Shown here: positions 44,301 through 53,041 of the stretch, piece by piece
Layout: the number at the start of each line of letters is the position of its first letter
Numbering within the stretch: position 1 is the first letter of the stretch
Assembly (NCBI GenBank): GCA_964433875.1
Contig: CAYSSO010000002.1
Coordinates: 32,879-96,878, forward strand
Length of the DNA stretch: 64,000 nucleotides
Direction: 5' to 3'
From: Athalassotoga sp964433875
GTDB taxonomy: Bacteria; Thermotogota; Thermotogae; Mesoaciditogales; Mesoaciditogaceae
Made by a program: the position numbers and the translations under genes
The notes under the pieces: model-generated
What the model was told of the DNA's origin: nothing
The model's database searches: none
The model's input: the letters and a program-made list of their open reading frames with translations, nothing else

Positions 44301-45332
44301 ATGCGGAAGTACATTGTTGTGGTGGCGTTGATTTCAGTGTTGGCTTTTTCAGCACTTGCTGCTGGAGTTCAGTTTAACATCCTTACATACTACACGATGA
44401 ACTTGCAAAATCAAACGTCCTCTCAGCCGGCAAATATTTTCCCGATAGCCTATCTAAATATTCCCGTGATGAAAGGCCTTAACATCAGTATTCAAGATTA
44501 CCTTGCGACAAATCTCGCGACGTTTTCGGCTTTTGGAGTGACTTTAATCCAACCGACATTCTGGTATGCTAATTATTACTCCGGGGACTGGAGCATTTAC
44601 CTCGGCAAGTTCAGATCCAATCATGTTTTAACAAGAGAATCAAATTATTTGTGGATAATGCCGTGGGTTGGAGGATTTTACGATTACATAACTGGTGGCG
44701 AGATCAATTACAACGCTGGCAATATTGCAATGGGTGTAAGATATGATCAACCAAGTTCAACTTTTGGCGGATATGTTGGGTACACCTCCAAAAATGCAAG
44801 TCTTTACGCCTATGCAGCTCAGGACTTTAGTTACACAAGAAACAACAAAGTTCATCTTTCGGCGAATGGTCAGATGGATTTTAACTTGGGAGAGGTTTCG
44901 ATGTCAGCCATAGGCGGGGCGGCGTACGATCTTTACACGAACAATCCAACATTTGGAATGCCTACGTGGGAAATCGAATTGAACGCGGATTACAATCAAT
45001 TCTCATTCCAGGGACTTTACGCAAACCAGCCAACAAGTACATCTGCATACATTCACTACGACACCACAGATCCGGACAGATATGGATATCCTCTGCAGGT
45101 GGCAAATGCGATCTTAACTTACAATCTTGATAAGTCAAATGCGGTAGGGGCCCTCGTCGATTGGAATTCCAAACTTTCTCAGCCTTCTTTTGGATTGTTC
45201 TATAAGCACGGATATTTCAGTGTCACAGTTGGAACTGGTAACATGACAGGATCCATTCCGGGAAGCAATTACATAGTTCTCAATTACTCGACTTACGTTT
45301 CTCTGCCTTTAACTTCAGGCCCCCTTTTCTGA
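44301..45332 (+). CDS. Outer-sheath (toga) beta-barrel / porin-like protein
   Basis: The 343-aa exported protein has a signal peptide (MRKYIVVVALISVLAFSALA) and then many alternating, aromatic-rich strands, such as FWYANYYSGDWSIYLGKF and GGYVGYTSKNASLYAYAAQ, ending YSTYVSLPL. This is the pattern of an outer membrane beta-barrel, as in toga proteins such as OmpB of Thermotoga. The strong promoter, GGGGGT site and its own terminator suggest abundant single-gene expression. No transport specificity can be read. Confidence 0.72.
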   Translation: MRKYIVVVALISVLAFSALAAGVQFNILTYYTMNLQNQTSSQPANIFPIAYLNIPVMKGLNISIQDYLATNLATFSAFGVTLIQPTFWYANYYSGDWSIYLGKFRSNHVLTRESNYLWIMPWVGGFYDYITGGEINYNAGNIAMGVRYDQPSSTFGGYVGYTSKNASLYAYAAQDFSYTRNNKVHLSANGQMDFNLGEVSMSAIGGAAYDLYTNNPTFGMPTWEIELNADYNQFSFQGLYANQPTSTSAYIHYDTTDPDRYGYPLQVANAILTYNLDKSNAVGALVDWNSKLSQPSFGLFYKHGYFSVTVGTGNMTGSIPGSNYIVLNYSTYVSLPLTSGPLF

Positions 45333-45345
45333 AGAAAAAAGGGTT

Positions 45346-45375
45346 TATTGCCCACGAAAGTGGGCAATTTTTATT
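45346..45375. terminator. Strong terminator with GAAA tetraloop
   Basis: Stem ATTGCCCAC (45346-45354), loop GAAA, stem GTGGGCAAT (45359-45367), then TTTTATTT. It ends the porin-like transcript and touches the 3' end of the convergent DDAH-like gene. Confidence 0.9.
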
Positions 45376-46142
45376 TAAAAAGGCTGGATCAAACAGGTTG
45401 GTCCTCCTGTTCCCTTTACAAATTCAGAAAGATTCACATTGTATACTGTAAATCCATTTGATTTTAAACGTTTTATCGCCTCTACGTTTGACTGTTCGAC
45501 AATGATATTGCCCGGAGGCAAAAAGATCACATTTCCACTTATGAAATCTCCAGATGGAACTCTTATAAGTTCAAAGCCGTCAAAGTCTCCGTTTATGGTC
45601 TCAACACACAGGATTTTATTCTCCCCTACATAAGTTGCCGCACCGCCAAGGTGAAGATAAGGTGACGGAACTTTTATCATTCGTGATTGATACCCGAGAT
45701 CTGAAAAAATTTCGGAGATTTTTCTGACACCTTCTAAATTGGTTCTCGAAGATAAACCTATAAAAACCGATTTTCCAGCGATTACAATATCTCCGCCTTC
45801 GGCTGTAGCAGGCGCTTCTAAATTGCCGATGCACTTTATTCCGAGTTCATCGAGAGCCTTTGAAAGCCATTCTTCTTCTCCTCGTCTGCTTTCAAGTCCC
45901 ATTCTTAACTTGATATATCCATATGGAGTGCAACATACCGGATCTTTAACAAAGACCGAATTGGGATGGCCTCCCAGTTCCTCTACCATAATGAGATCGT
46001 GGCCAAGAGATTTTATAAGAGACGAAAGTGCGCGGTGCTGTGATATGGCAAGATCTTTATTCGATCTTTGTGTTATATTGTGAATTTTTAGATCATCAAC
46101 GTTAAAATAAGCCTCTTTCGGCTCACACATCAAAAATCTCAT
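45375..46142 (-). CDS. DDAH/amidinotransferase-family hydrolase
   Basis: The 255-aa protein has the pentein fold of dimethylarginine dimethylaminohydrolase and arginine deiminases. The Cys nucleophile lies in GGPTCLIQPF at the C-terminus, a His in YLHLGGAATY, and acids in ATAEGGDIVI and FVKDP. It would cleave a guanidino compound such as methylated arginine or arginine. I use the ATG at 46142 because it overlaps the MFS stop as ATGA and has GGAGA ten bases before; a start six codons upstream is possible. Confidence 0.85.
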   Translation of the reverse strand: MRFLMCEPKEAYFNVDDLKIHNITQRSNKDLAISQHRALSSLIKSLGHDLIMVEELGGHPNSVFVKDPVCCTPYGYIKLRMGLESRRGEEEWLSKALDELGIKCIGNLEAPATAEGGDIVIAGKSVFIGLSSRTNLEGVRKISEIFSDLGYQSRMIKVPSPYLHLGGAATYVGENKILCVETINGDFDGFELIRVPSGDFISGNVIFLPPGNIIVEQSNVEAIKRLKSNGFTVYNVNLSEFVKGTGGPTCLIQPF

Positions 46143-47324
46143 GATTTTGCCGTTCTCCACAAATATGTCATGAATGGAATAGATAGTGCCTCAAGTACTA
46201 TTGAGAAGATCACAACGTACGATATAGATACATCGTAAAGCGCTCCCATTATTGTGCTTCCAGCAAGCCATGCCGCACCGTAAAATATGTTAAACAGACC
46301 ATAGGCTTTTCCTCTCGAAGAAACTGGAATCAAGTCCGCAACAGATGCTCTCAAAACTGTGTCCTGAATTCCGAGCACTATTCCCCAGAGTATCATACCA
46401 ATCACGGCAAGAGCGTATCCAAAGGAAAAGACTAACGGTGTCACCAATATCGCAAGTATTGGGATTAAAAGTAAAGATTTAAATCCTATTTTGTCATAAA
46501 TTCTTCCTATCATAAATGCAGAGACGCCTTCCGTTACCATCGCGACGGCAAAGATTATCGGTATCATGGCATCAGAGACCACTGAATTCTTGCTAAAATG
46601 ATAGGAAATTATCATGAAATGGGCAAATCCCATCATTGTCAATGTAACGAATACCGAATAAACCCAAAACCTTTTATCAAGTATTCCTGAATTTTCTCTT
46701 TCTGGTTTTACGGTTTCTTTCTTTTCTTCCATCTCATTTGGCTTGGGGTAATGCGCCATGGATATAAAGAGTACTATCATGGCCGCAACGGCAGGAATCA
46801 AAAGGAAGGCATAACCCAATTTGTAATCGTTTGGCTTGAGAAAGTCCAATATTTGTCCTACGTTCATNNNNNNNNNNNNNNNNNNNNNNNNNNNNNNNNN
46901 NNNNNNNNNNNNNNNNNNNNNNNNNNNNNNNNNNAACTTCGTTGGTCGCAAAGGAGAGCATGACGTCCCTTGGAGGGTTTTTGAAAGCCTTTCCAAACCT
47001 TTCTATTATTATCAGTGCAAAAGCGAACTGCCAGTTCCACGCAATGGCCATAAGGGGGACGACAAAAAGATTTATTCCATAACCTATAATCGTAAGTAAC
47101 CAATAAGACCTGGTCTTATCCACAAAATAGCCAGTTATAAATCTAAGGGCGTATCCGACGAATTCTCCGAGCCCGCCCGCAAGACCCACTGCAAGGGCAC
47201 TCGCTCCTAACATGGACATGAAAGGACCATTTATACTTCTTGCAGATTCATGTGTCATGTCCGCGAAGAAACTTACGACTCCGAGTAAGATTATAAAAAT
47301 CAACGCTTGTCTTTTTCTATCCAT
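46139..47324 (-). CDS. MFS transporter, interrupted by an assembly gap
   Basis: The two parts are one gene: the 5' part (47324 to 46935) reads MDRKRQALIFIILLGVVSFF ... GKAFKNPPRDVMLSFATNEV, and the 3' part (46867 to 46139) continues MNVGQILDFLKPNDYKLGYAFLLIP with helices 7-12 and KIGFKSLLLIP. Both fit a single twelve-helix drug/sugar MFS protein. The 67 N lie where the GxGxGxHxxxD segment of this family should be. With exactly 67 N the two frames do not match, so the gap length is an estimate. Transported substrate unknown. Confidence 0.85.
46868..46934. other. Assembly gap of 67 N
   Basis: Undetermined bases inside the MFS gene. The flanking frames differ, so the true length is not 67 (it must differ by a number not divisible by three). 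Confidence 0.98.
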
Positions 47325-47443
47325 TTTGCCTCCCTTTCACCAATCGATACGATAAAGACTCCTAAAAAGTATACATCAAAATTATTAATATGTTTATTAA
47401 ATTTATCTTAAAAGTAAGTCTTTTTTGACGCAAAATAATAACT

Positions 47444-47473
47444 TTGATCTAATCCTAAGAATTGTGATATTAT
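47444..47473 (+). promoter_or_regulatory. Promoter of the M20-SDR-PEPCK-like unit
   Basis: TTGATC (47444-47449), an 18-bp spacer, then TGA and TATTAT (47468-47473), 24 bp before the start. Confidence 0.5.
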
Positions 47474-47497
47474 ACCTTTAAGAAAGGAGTCAAAAGG

Positions 47498-48610
47498 ATG
47501 GAGATTTCAAAGATCGTTGTAAATCACAGAAGATGGCTTCATATGCATCCGGAACTTGGATTTGAAGAGTACGAAACGGCAAAATACATAAGAAATCAAT
47601 TGGATAGATTAAAGATACCATATAAAGTCGTTGGTACGGGCACAATAGGATACATAGATGTCGGATCGAATGAAACCGTAGCGCTCAGGGCAGACATAGA
47701 CGCTCTGCCTATAAATGAAATGAATGATAAGCCATATGCTTCTAAAAATCCCGGAAAGATGCATGCTTGCGGCCATGATGCCCATACGGCCATGCTTTTG
47801 GCAGCCGCAGAGTATATGAGCGTTCACAAACCCTCAAAAAATGTGAGATTGATCTTTCAACCTTCCGAGGAAGGTGGATGTGGCGCCTGTGAGATGGTGA
47901 AGGCTGGTGCGGTTGATGGTGTAAACAGTGTTTTTGGAATCCATGTATGGATAGGTACCGAATCTGGCATATTTTCGGTTAAATCTGGTCCTGTGATGGC
48001 AGGAGTTGATGAATTAACATTGAATGTAAAGGGATCAGGAGGTCACGCCGCATCTCCAAATCAGACAGTCAACCCCATATCAATTGGATCATCGATTGTG
48101 AATGAATTAATGAAGATAAGATCCCTTAAAGTAGATCCACTCGAAAGCGCGGTTCTAAATATAACAGCCTTTAATTCTGGAAATGCATTTAACGTTGTGC
48201 CGGTAGAGGCAAAAATACTCGGAACTATTCGTACCTTTTCGGACAAAGTTAGAAATGAAATAATTTCAAACGTTGAAAAGATGAGAGAACTCTCTAAATC
48301 TCTTGGTGGAGATTTAGAAGTAAAGATCAATAGAATAGCCCCTCCGCTTGTGAACTCCAAAGAAAGTACAGATTACGCGATCAAAACACTTGAAAGGCTT
48401 GGCCTTAAGTATGAAGAAGCAACATCGACGATGGGATCAGAAGATTTTGCCTATTATCTCAAGGAAGTAAAGGGAGCATTTGTATTTCTTGGCATACGTT
48501 CTCCATCTAAAAATATAGTTGCTCCCCATCACAGTCCTTATTTTGATGTTGATGAGGATGTCCTCCAAATGGGAGTGAAATTTTTTCTTGGACTTGTCGG
48601 TTCGATATAG
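47498..48610 (+). CDS. M20-family amidohydrolase (N-acyl amino acid hydrolase)
   Basis: The 370-aa metallohydrolase has the amidohydrolase/IAA-amino-acid-hydrolase pattern: RRWLHMHPELGFEEYETA, ALRADIDALPI, MHACGHDAHTAMLL (His metal ligands), FQPSEEGGCGACEM (Glu and Cys) and the C-terminal His in APHHSPYFDVDE. Such enzymes remove acyl groups from amino acids, including aminoacylase and hippurate hydrolase activities. AAAGGAG precedes the ATG. It leads a unit with an SDR and a PEPCK-fold protein. Confidence 0.92.
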   Translation: MEISKIVVNHRRWLHMHPELGFEEYETAKYIRNQLDRLKIPYKVVGTGTIGYIDVGSNETVALRADIDALPINEMNDKPYASKNPGKMHACGHDAHTAMLLAAAEYMSVHKPSKNVRLIFQPSEEGGCGACEMVKAGAVDGVNSVFGIHVWIGTESGIFSVKSGPVMAGVDELTLNVKGSGGHAASPNQTVNPISIGSSIVNELMKIRSLKVDPLESAVLNITAFNSGNAFNVVPVEAKILGTIRTFSDKVRNEIISNVEKMRELSKSLGGDLEVKINRIAPPLVNSKESTDYAIKTLERLGLKYEEATSTMGSEDFAYYLKEVKGAFVFLGIRSPSKNIVAPHHSPYFDVDEDVLQMGVKFFLGLVGSI

Positions 48611-48630
48611 TTGAATTTGGGAGGTAAATC

Positions 48631-49362
48631 ATGAGATTAGAAAACAAAGTGGCACTTATAACTGGAGCGGCAAGCGGCATTGGATTTGAGACCGCAAAGA
48701 GATTTATATCTGAAGGGGCCATCATTGCCGCGTGTGATTACAACGAAGATGCTTTGAAAAAGGCACAAAATGAACTTGGCAATGCTTACAAAATATACAG
48801 AATGGATGTTTCAAAGCATGATGAGGTGAAACAGGTAGTTGATAGTATAGCAAAGGATCTCGGTAGAATAGATATTCTCGTCAACAATGCCGGTATAACT
48901 AAAGATAATTTTCTTGTCAGAATGTCTGAAAGCGATTTTGATGCTGTCATAGCGATAAATCTAAAGGGAGTGTACAATGTAACTCAGGCAGTAGTCCCTT
49001 ACATGATGAATCAAAGAAGCGGGGTGATATTGAACGCATCCTCTGTGGTGGGTATCTACGGAAATATCGGTCAGACAAATTACGCCGCCTCAAAAGCTGG
49101 CCTTATAGGAATGACTAAAACATGGTCTAAAGAACTTGCAAGATACAATATACGCGTTAACGCTGTTGCTCCCGGATATATAAGAACACCAATGACGGCC
49201 AACTTGCCTGAAAAGGTCACAAATCTTATGAAAGAGAAGACTCCTCTCGGTAGGATGGGAGAGCCCATCGATGTGGCGAATGCATATCTTTTCCTTGCAT
49301 CTGATGAGGCGAATTACATAACAGGTCAGGTACTTGGCGTAGATGGAGGGCTTGTTTTTTAA
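48631..49362 (+). CDS. SDR-family oxidoreductase (FabG-like), paralog 2
   Basis: The 243-aa protein has GAASGIGFETAKRF, NNAG, and SSVVGIYGNIGQTNYAASKAG with the catalytic Ser-Tyr-Lys. It is the full-length paralog of the SDR at 28964: same length, and many identical blocks (LGRIDILVNNAG, IRVNA.APGY.RTP, YITGQV.GVDGG). FabG-type reduction of 3-oxoacyl groups is the likely chemistry; the true FabG cannot be picked between the two. GGGAGG precedes the ATG. Confidence 0.9.
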   Translation: MRLENKVALITGAASGIGFETAKRFISEGAIIAACDYNEDALKKAQNELGNAYKIYRMDVSKHDEVKQVVDSIAKDLGRIDILVNNAGITKDNFLVRMSESDFDAVIAINLKGVYNVTQAVVPYMMNQRSGVILNASSVVGIYGNIGQTNYAASKAGLIGMTKTWSKELARYNIRVNAVAPGYIRTPMTANLPEKVTNLMKEKTPLGRMGEPIDVANAYLFLASDEANYITGQVLGVDGGLVF

Positions 49363-49368
49363 ATTAAC

Positions 49369-49629
49369 GTGGAAAACAACAATCAGAATTTCGATTTCGA
49401 AAAATACGTTCAGGCAGTTAAATCGGCATTGGAGAAGGCTCCTTTAAGGGCCGAAGACAGCGTAGAAGTGTCAGACATATGGGTTATAACTTCTCTCCCT
49501 ATAGATTTAATACTCGAATGCTTAAAAAGAGAAGAAATGAAGTTGCCTCCGACGGTGAATAAGGTTGTTTTCAACAAACGTGTGATCCTTAAAAATCCCG
49601 AATACAAAGGTAAAACTGAAGGAGGATGA
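49369..49629 (+). CDS. Small protein of unknown function
   Basis: The 86-aa frame begins with GTG after no clear ribosome-binding site. It reads ENNNQNFDFEKYVQAVKSALEKAP, then VSDIWVITSLPIDLILECLKREE and a basic end (NKRVILKNPEYKGK). I recognise no family. It lies 6 bp after the SDR gene and its stop overlaps a GGAGG-led start for the next gene. The even codon use and tight packing argue that it is a real gene. A partner role with the PEPCK-fold protein is only a guess. Confidence 0.6.
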   Translation: MENNNQNFDFEKYVQAVKSALEKAPLRAEDSVEVSDIWVITSLPIDLILECLKREEMKLPPTVNKVVFNKRVILKNPEYKGKTEGG

Positions 49630-49634
49630 TTTTC

Positions 49635-51305
49635 ATGGATACAATAGTCATAAATGGACTTTTTGTTAACAGTTACAATCAGATGATATCAAGTCCATAT
49701 TTTAAAAAATTCATGATCGATTATCTCGGTACACTTGAAAAAAAGAATGAGTTACCAGAGGTTTTAAAAAAATTCAAAAAGAAGAATTTCAAATACGATG
49801 ATATAATGAATTATCTTTACAGTTTGACTTTGAAACCAGCAGCGGATCTCGATGATAAAGCGAGAAATGAATTGCAAAACTTTGTTGAAGGATTTTACGA
49901 TTTTTGGAGAGAAAAGCACCGCTTCATAGTCAAGAGGGAAAGATTTTCAAAGAATATAAATGAAAGAAATGGAATCCTTAAATCCGCCATGTATCTTGGA
50001 GAAGAATTTGAAAATACCGTCAGAAATCTTTACCGCGATCTTGAATTCAACACCTCTCTTAAAGTTCAAAAGGTTTTCAGACAACTTCCAAGCGGTGCAC
50101 AGGTGATCTTTATAACTGATAAGATAAGAAATCCCATAAAAAGCAGAATGAAATACGAATGGATGTACTCCGTTCCGTTCATATGGAGTGCAATAATTGC
50201 TCCTCCGGCCATATTTCACACGAAATCCAACAAAAGAACGGGTGTCTTTCCAGTCGTGAAATCAAAGTTCCTCGATAAAGTAGAACTTAACGGTGGATGG
50301 TATGCTATGCCGATAAAGGTCGGGAATCTTTTGATGTACATCTATTTCAACTACAAATACCTCGCACATGCCGCGGGCCTTACAAATCTTTTTGAGATGG
50401 CCGATCTCACGGAGTCGCGTAAACCTGATGGTATAGTGATCTTTGGCCTTCCCATAGAATACATAGGAAATGAGTACAAAGACGGCGTCATATACGAAGA
50501 TGAAATCTATGTCGGAGTAATACCCGATCTGGATGAAAATGACTACTTTGGATACGCAAAAAAGATGATCTTAACAGTTCACAATCTCATAATGATAGAC
50601 AGAGGGAAATTACCCGTTCATGGATCTCTCGCAACGATAAAATTGAAAAACGGCAGAAAGGCAAACCTTATGTTCGTAGGCGACAGCGGTGCTGGTAAGT
50701 CAGAGACTCTCGATGCTCTTGGAAGGCTTGACGAGGTCGAATATGTCAATATACTCATAGATGATATGGGATCTTTGAGCATAGAAGGTGGAAGAGTTGT
50801 TGCTTATGGTACAGAGATAGGGGCCTTCGTGAGGCTTGACGATCTGCCACCAGGATATGCCTATTCAACACTTGACAGAAGTATCTTCATGAATCCAGAT
50901 CAAACAAATGCAAGGGTTATAGTGCCATTCGACAATTACAGTGAGATAATCTCACCTACACCGGTAGATTTCTTCCTTTATGCAAATAATTACACAAAAG
51001 TGGAATCAGACGAAGAAAGAATACTCTTTTTCAAAGATCTCAAAAGCGCCATAGATGTTTTTTCTAAGGGTGCAAGAATGGCTAAAGGAACAACATCGGA
51101 AAAAGGCCTTTCTTTTTCATATTTTGCAAATCCATTTGGTGCCGTTCAAAGAAGAGAAGTACATGAAAAACTCGCCGACTTATACGTTGGGAAGATGTTT
51201 GAAACAGGAGTAAAGGTCGGAGAGGTAAGGACCATGTTAGGGGTGGCTGGATACGAAAATGAAGGAACCATCCTTGCGGCCCGCCAACTTGTAAAATTGA
51301 TATAA
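49635..51305 (+). CDS. PEPCK/HPr-kinase-fold protein of unknown substrate
   Basis: The 556-aa protein has a C-terminal P-loop domain with MFVGDSGAGKSETLDALGRL (about residue 348-367): the G-D-S-G-x-G-K-S-E form is that of HPr kinase/phosphorylase. After it come ILIDDMGSL, the Asp pair expected in kinase-2, and IVPFDNYSEIISPTPVDFFLYANN. The N-terminal half resembles no family I know, but the overall size and P-loop fit the PEP carboxykinase-like superfamily, which includes HPr kinase and free serine kinases. It is not a standard PEPCK. GGAGG lies nine bases before this ATG (an ATG at 49626 overlaps that site). It is convergent with the pckA gene. Confidence 0.65.
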   Translation: MDTIVINGLFVNSYNQMISSPYFKKFMIDYLGTLEKKNELPEVLKKFKKKNFKYDDIMNYLYSLTLKPAADLDDKARNELQNFVEGFYDFWREKHRFIVKRERFSKNINERNGILKSAMYLGEEFENTVRNLYRDLEFNTSLKVQKVFRQLPSGAQVIFITDKIRNPIKSRMKYEWMYSVPFIWSAIIAPPAIFHTKSNKRTGVFPVVKSKFLDKVELNGGWYAMPIKVGNLLMYIYFNYKYLAHAAGLTNLFEMADLTESRKPDGIVIFGLPIEYIGNEYKDGVIYEDEIYVGVIPDLDENDYFGYAKKMILTVHNLIMIDRGKLPVHGSLATIKLKNGRKANLMFVGDSGAGKSETLDALGRLDEVEYVNILIDDMGSLSIEGGRVVAYGTEIGAFVRLDDLPPGYAYSTLDRSIFMNPDQTNARVIVPFDNYSEIISPTPVDFFLYANNYTKVESDEERILFFKDLKSAIDVFSKGARMAKGTTSEKGLSFSYFANPFGAVQRREVHEKLADLYVGKMFETGVKVGEVRTMLGVAGYENEGTILAARQLVKLI

Positions 51306-51328
51306 AAACGCCTGCTTGTGCAGGCGTT
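51304..51328 (-). terminator. Terminator for pckA (minus strand), shared convergent hairpin
   Basis: Stem AACGCCTGC (51307-51315), loop TTGT, stem GCAGGCGTT (51320-51328), with the run of A (51304-51308) giving a U-tract on the minus strand. It begins inside the pckA stop. On the plus strand there is no T-run. Confidence 0.85.
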
Positions 51329-52826
51329 AGATCGATTCTAAAATATCCTTGTCGAGTCCATCGAGTGTTTTGAGAAATTCTAATCGCTCGGCTCTTAACT
51401 TCTTCATCTTTTGAGCATATTCCTCTCTCGAATAGAAATTCTCGATTCTGAATTTGCTTATGTCCATATCTTTAACCTCAACGGGTACTTCAAAACCTAC
51501 AAGAGGATCGTATTCAAACTTTATTTCGTCTCTTAAGGCCTTTTCAACGAAGTTAAAAGTGTCGAATGGCTTTATTTTGAGTCCATTCCACCCTCCGATA
51601 TATCCTGTGTTAACTATAAATGCTTTGAAATCTTTTCCCTTGAGCGCACTTTTGAATGTGTTTACTTCCTTTGCCGGATCATCTATTATGAAGGGATTAA
51701 AGCCAACAGTTCTTACAGGTTGACCTGCTCTTTGAGGATCATCGGCACTTGTTATGGTAGATTCCCCAAGGGCAAAGATGGCAGCGGCCTTTTCAACGCT
51801 GTCGATCTTGAGAATAGGAGGCAGATCATCGCGGCGCGTGTTAAAAAATAGAACATCGACCTTTCCCATTCTGTACGATTTCGAACTGTAGGGGATTTTA
51901 TCCTTTTCGACTATCGCGCGTCCGTTTGAACTTATGCTTAAATTGTCAAAATCTATTTCTCCCTTTTCATTGACATAGACATTTTCAAGGATAGATCCCG
52001 TACTTTTGGCAGCCTCAAAAAGCAATGGTTGCGAGGTAATACCTTCTGTCTTGATGTAAAAATTCTTTTCGGATCCCCACGCAAAAAGATTCTGATCTAT
52101 GAAGTTTATATCGTCTTGAATTATCTCTATCGACTCAGGTGCTTTCAGATCATGCGTTGCACAGACTAGGGTCGTTTTCCCGGTGCCACTTAAGCCGAAG
52201 ATCAGAACACCGATGTGTTTCAATTTAGAATTTATCTTAAGATTGTAGGCCTTGCTTCCTGCGTGAAGCCCGAGCGCTCCATGTTTTTCCCGCGCTATGT
52301 ACATGGCAAGTCTAAGGGCGGCCATTTTCGTTTCTCCGTAATAGTCACTTCCCAAGATAACTTCAACACCTTCTTTTGGAAAAACAAGGACCTTCCTTTC
52401 CGGATACTCGGGAATGGTTATCACGTCTACCTGTTCTATCTCTTCTCCATTTGGTTCAAATAGGTTCTTTTTGAACATGTAGGCAAGTTGTGGATACTTT
52501 GCACTTACAAAAAGCCTCGATCTGAAAGTTAATTCCGATCCTTCTCCTATTCTTGCCTCAACTTTGATCATCTCGTTGTGCTTTACAAAGTCCTGAACGT
52601 CTCTGAGATATTTCTGCGCTTCCGGATCATCGATCTCATAATTTTTTGTGAATTTAGCGCTCCTCGATTTAACCTTTGGATAGAAAAGGGGCAATCCTGC
52701 ATTATTTGGAACAGAATACACTTTGGCCATTTCCCAAAGTTCACACAAAGTAGGATCGAATTTGTCATCGGGCTTCATCGGAACTTCCATATACTTCTCT
52801 AATATCTCTCTGTTTATTTCCGTCAT
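51327..52826 (-). CDS. pckA: Phosphoenolpyruvate carboxykinase (ATP type), divergent
   Basis: The 499-aa enzyme has the ATP-PEPCK landmarks in changed form: the P-loop GLSGTGKTTL, IQDDINF (kinase-2 Asp pair), the HAGSKAYNLK and YYGETKMAALRLAMY regions, and FFNTRRDDLPPILKI in place of the usual FLTADAFGVLPP. It would interconvert oxaloacetate and PEP with ATP and CO2. The substitutions make exact substrate and nucleotide specificity less certain than for the canonical 520-540 aa enzyme. It is alone, behind an extended -10 promoter, with TCCTCC as the complement of GGAGGA before the start. Confidence 0.8.
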   Translation of the reverse strand: MTEINREILEKYMEVPMKPDDKFDPTLCELWEMAKVYSVPNNAGLPLFYPKVKSRSAKFTKNYEIDDPEAQKYLRDVQDFVKHNEMIKVEARIGEGSELTFRSRLFVSAKYPQLAYMFKKNLFEPNGEEIEQVDVITIPEYPERKVLVFPKEGVEVILGSDYYGETKMAALRLAMYIAREKHGALGLHAGSKAYNLKINSKLKHIGVLIFGLSGTGKTTLVCATHDLKAPESIEIIQDDINFIDQNLFAWGSEKNFYIKTEGITSQPLLFEAAKSTGSILENVYVNEKGEIDFDNLSISSNGRAIVEKDKIPYSSKSYRMGKVDVLFFNTRRDDLPPILKIDSVEKAAAIFALGESTITSADDPQRAGQPVRTVGFNPFIIDDPAKEVNTFKSALKGKDFKAFIVNTGYIGGWNGLKIKPFDTFNFVEKALRDEIKFEYDPLVGFEVPVEVKDMDISKFRIENFYSREEYAQKMKKLRAERLEFLKTLDGLDKDILESI

Positions 52827-52855
52827 CGTCTCTTCCTCCTTTTTCTATTTACTAT

Positions 52856-52864
52856 ATTATACCA
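52856..52864 (-). promoter_or_regulatory. Extended -10 promoter of pckA
   Basis: The minus strand reads TGGTATAAT, 29 bp upstream of the pckA start, followed by AAAGGAGG. Confidence 0.6.
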
Positions 52865-52899
52865 GCCGAATTTGTAAATTCATATACCAAATAACGGAC

Positions 52900-52971
52900 A
52901 GAGTGTGGCTTGTAGCATGTGAAATAAATTAAAACTACTTACTTCTCACTACTTACTCGTCACTGTTTTAT
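52900..52971 (+). repeat. Dispersed intergenic repeat, copy 4 (short)
   Basis: It has GAGTGTGGCTTGTAGCATGT, AATAAATTAAAACTACTT and TCTCACTACTTACTCGTCACT. It lacks the AATTGACAATT part in full, so it is the shortest copy. It lies between pckA and the GDPD gene. Confidence 0.7.
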
Positions 52972-53017
52972 GGAGAGGCATTCCTTTATCTCTATTATAC
53001 ACATACAAGCCATGTAT

Positions 53018-53026
53018 GGTACAATG
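53018..53026 (+). promoter_or_regulatory. Extended -10 promoter of the GDPD gene
   Basis: TGGTACAAT lies 15 bp before the GDPD start, which is close; it overlaps the right half of an inverted repeat (CATAC ... GTATG, 53001-53019) that could be an operator. Confidence 0.4.
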
Positions 53027-53041
53027 AAAAAGGGGGATAAT

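Noticed and set aside
52970..53041. Longer start for GDPD
   Set aside because: The extra residues come from repeat and promoter sequence; the signal peptide begins at 53042.
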